In this document: positions 5,755 to 6,568 of the stretch, piece after piece
Layout of the letters: the number at the start of each line of letters is the position of its first letter
Position numbering within the stretch: the stretch's first letter is position 1
Source: an uncultured Clostridia bacterium
GTDB taxonomy: Bacteria; Bacillota; Clostridia; Oscillospirales; Oscillospiraceae
NCBI GenBank assembly: GCA_938023775.1
Contig: CALJDB010000172.1
Location: 1 to 6,568 of the forward strand
Length of the DNA: 6,568 bases
Reading direction: 5' to 3'
The notes under the pieces: model-generated
The model's database searches: none
What the model was told of the DNA's origin: nothing
What the model saw: the letters and a program-made list of their open reading frames with translations, nothing else
Program-made: the position numbers and the translations under genes

Positions 5755-6568
5755 TCTGCGTTTTCCTCCCGCGGTGCAGCCGTCCCGGTTCTGCCGCTCT
5801 TTTTCCGCCGGCGGCGGGAGCGCTTGCGGCACTGGACGGATTTGGTCTTATAAAACTCGCTCATCCCCTCGTCCGCCTGATAGAGGATGCGGTTCGCGGT
5901 CCACGTTTCGTCCTCGCACTGGCGGAGCTTTACGCGCGCGAGGTAGTTTCCATGCTCCGGGCAGGTGGCGAGGTTCATATAGCGCCGGTCGCCCTGATTG
6001 ACCCAGCGATGCGTCTCCATCTCCGCGCCGCAGACGGGACAGCGGAGCGCGGTGAGCGCCTCGTCGTCGAAGGCGGCGTTGCGGCTTTCGTAGCCGGGGA
6101 AGCTGATGTGTTCGAGCGCTTCGGGACTCTCCCCGGCGGTCTCGGCGCGCTTGATCTTGAGCGCAAGCTGGTGCAGCAGTCCGCCGTAAGCGGCGAGGCC
6201 GCTCTCCATATCGAGCCGGGAGCAGACGAGCGCGGTGTTGTAGGCATCACCCAGCGCATCGTGGGCGACGCGGGTCTGCTCGATGCCGAAGTGCTCCATT
6301 GCGGTGGAAAGCGCCTTCTGATTGCGGTCGCCGCCGGTCTGGAGGTTATAGATAAGCTGAAGATTGACCCAGCCCGCGATCCAGTCCCAGTCGAGATCGT
6401 GGATGATGATGTTCTGCTCGAGGATGCCCTGATCGTCGCAGCCCCAGGTGAGAAACGTCACATCGTCACCGCACCAGGCGCGAAACTGCGCCAGCGCTTC
6501 CGGAAAGCTCACTCCGGCGGCCAGGCGCTCGCGGTCGAAGCCGGTGAGTTTTTTGACCTTGTAGTGCA
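5751..6568 (-). CDS. DEDDh-family 3'-5' exonuclease with C-terminal zinc-ribbon-like extension, 5'-partial
   Basis: The frame is open to the right edge (272 codons including the stop). An in-frame GTG at 6512 is not the real start, because family-like sequence (HYKVKKLTGFDRERLAAG) continues upstream to the edge. LTWGCDDQGILEQN (about 6411-6452) is the Exo II motif with its Asp, and HDALGDAYNTALV (about 6222-6260) is Exo III with the HxxxxD of the DEDDh group (RNase T/DNA polymerase III epsilon fold, ERI-1/KapD-like). The Exo I motif (DxE) must lie outside the window, with roughly 70 residues missing by comparison with relatives. After the nuclease domain come CPVC (6030-6041) and CPEHG (from about 5963), a likely four-ligand zinc site, then a very basic tail (RKRSRRRRKK). 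Nucleic-acid substrate unknown. The stop overlaps the lipoprotein start. Confidence 0.88.
   Translation of the reverse strand, partial: HYKVKKLTGFDRERLAAGVSFPEALAQFRAWCGDDVTFLTWGCDDQGILEQNIIIHDLDWDWIAGWVNLQLIYNLQTGGDRNQKALSTAMEHFGIEQTRVAHDALGDAYNTALVCSRLDMESGLAAYGGLLHQLALKIKRAETAGESPEALEHISFPGYESRNAAFDDEALTALRCPVCGAEMETHRWVNQGDRRYMNLATCPEHGNYLARVKLRQCEDETWTANRILYQADEGMSEFYKTKSVQCRKRSRRRRKKSGRTGTAAPREENAE
5765..5770 (-). promoter_or_regulatory. Ribosome binding site for the lipoprotein gene
   Basis: GGGAGG on the minus strand, inside the 3' end of the exonuclease gene and 10 bases before the ATG at 5754. It decides the lipoprotein start. Confidence 0.75.

Noticed and set aside
5755..5832. 26-codon N-terminal extension of the lipoprotein
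   Set aside because: It would bury the signal peptide and lipobox and lies within the exonuclease coding region; GGGAGG points to the ATG at 5754.
4562..5853. Long + strand frames opposite the SLH and lipoprotein genes
   Set aside because: They cross the intrinsic terminator at 4972-5014 and oppose genes with clear signal peptides, ribosome sites and domain motifs.

Overview
The window is GC-rich, and its gene set points to a low-GC-ancestry but GC-rich Firmicute, most likely a gut clostridial lineage such as Oscillospiraceae/Ruminococcaceae. The indicators are Mini-ribonuclease III, a full-length RqcH/NFACT protein, an acyl-ACP thioesterase, an SLH-domain surface protein and Clostridia-type intergenic terminators. 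This placement is an inference from gene content and codon style; no marker here fixes the genus.

Layout. The left part (1-3941) is a tightly packed + strand run: the 3' part of an acyl-ACP thioesterase gene; an unusual in-frame chimera joining the N-terminal two thirds of a threonine-aldolase-type PLP enzyme to the C-terminal gamma (winged-helix) domain of the DNA translocase FtsK/SpoIIIE; Mini-RNase III (mrnC); and rqcH. Consecutive genes overlap by 17, 4 and 11 bases. A strong bidirectional terminator closes rqcH and also serves the convergent minus-strand gene beyond it. The right part (3992-6568) is all minus strand: a secreted Ig-like/SLH protein, then, behind its own terminator, a two-gene unit of a DEDDh 3'-5' exonuclease (5' end outside the window) whose stop overlaps the start of a lipoprotein gene.

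How the genes relate. mrnC (23S rRNA maturation) and rqcH (rescue of stalled large ribosomal subunits) both act on the large ribosomal subunit and look co-transcribed with the ftsK end. The thioesterase and aldolase half appear to come from another metabolic locus. The SLH protein and lipoprotein are cell-envelope proteins of unknown specific role.

The main point of interest is the aldolase-FtsK chimera. The join falls at a short stretch (about 1344-1361, encoding FIKQNG) that resembles both parent families at that place. That fits either a microhomology-mediated rearrangement or an assembly chimera, and the sequence alone cannot separate these. No RNA genes, CRISPR arrays, insertion sequences or phage genes were seen. 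There is no stretch over 300 bases without a gene; the longest gap is 4907-5025.
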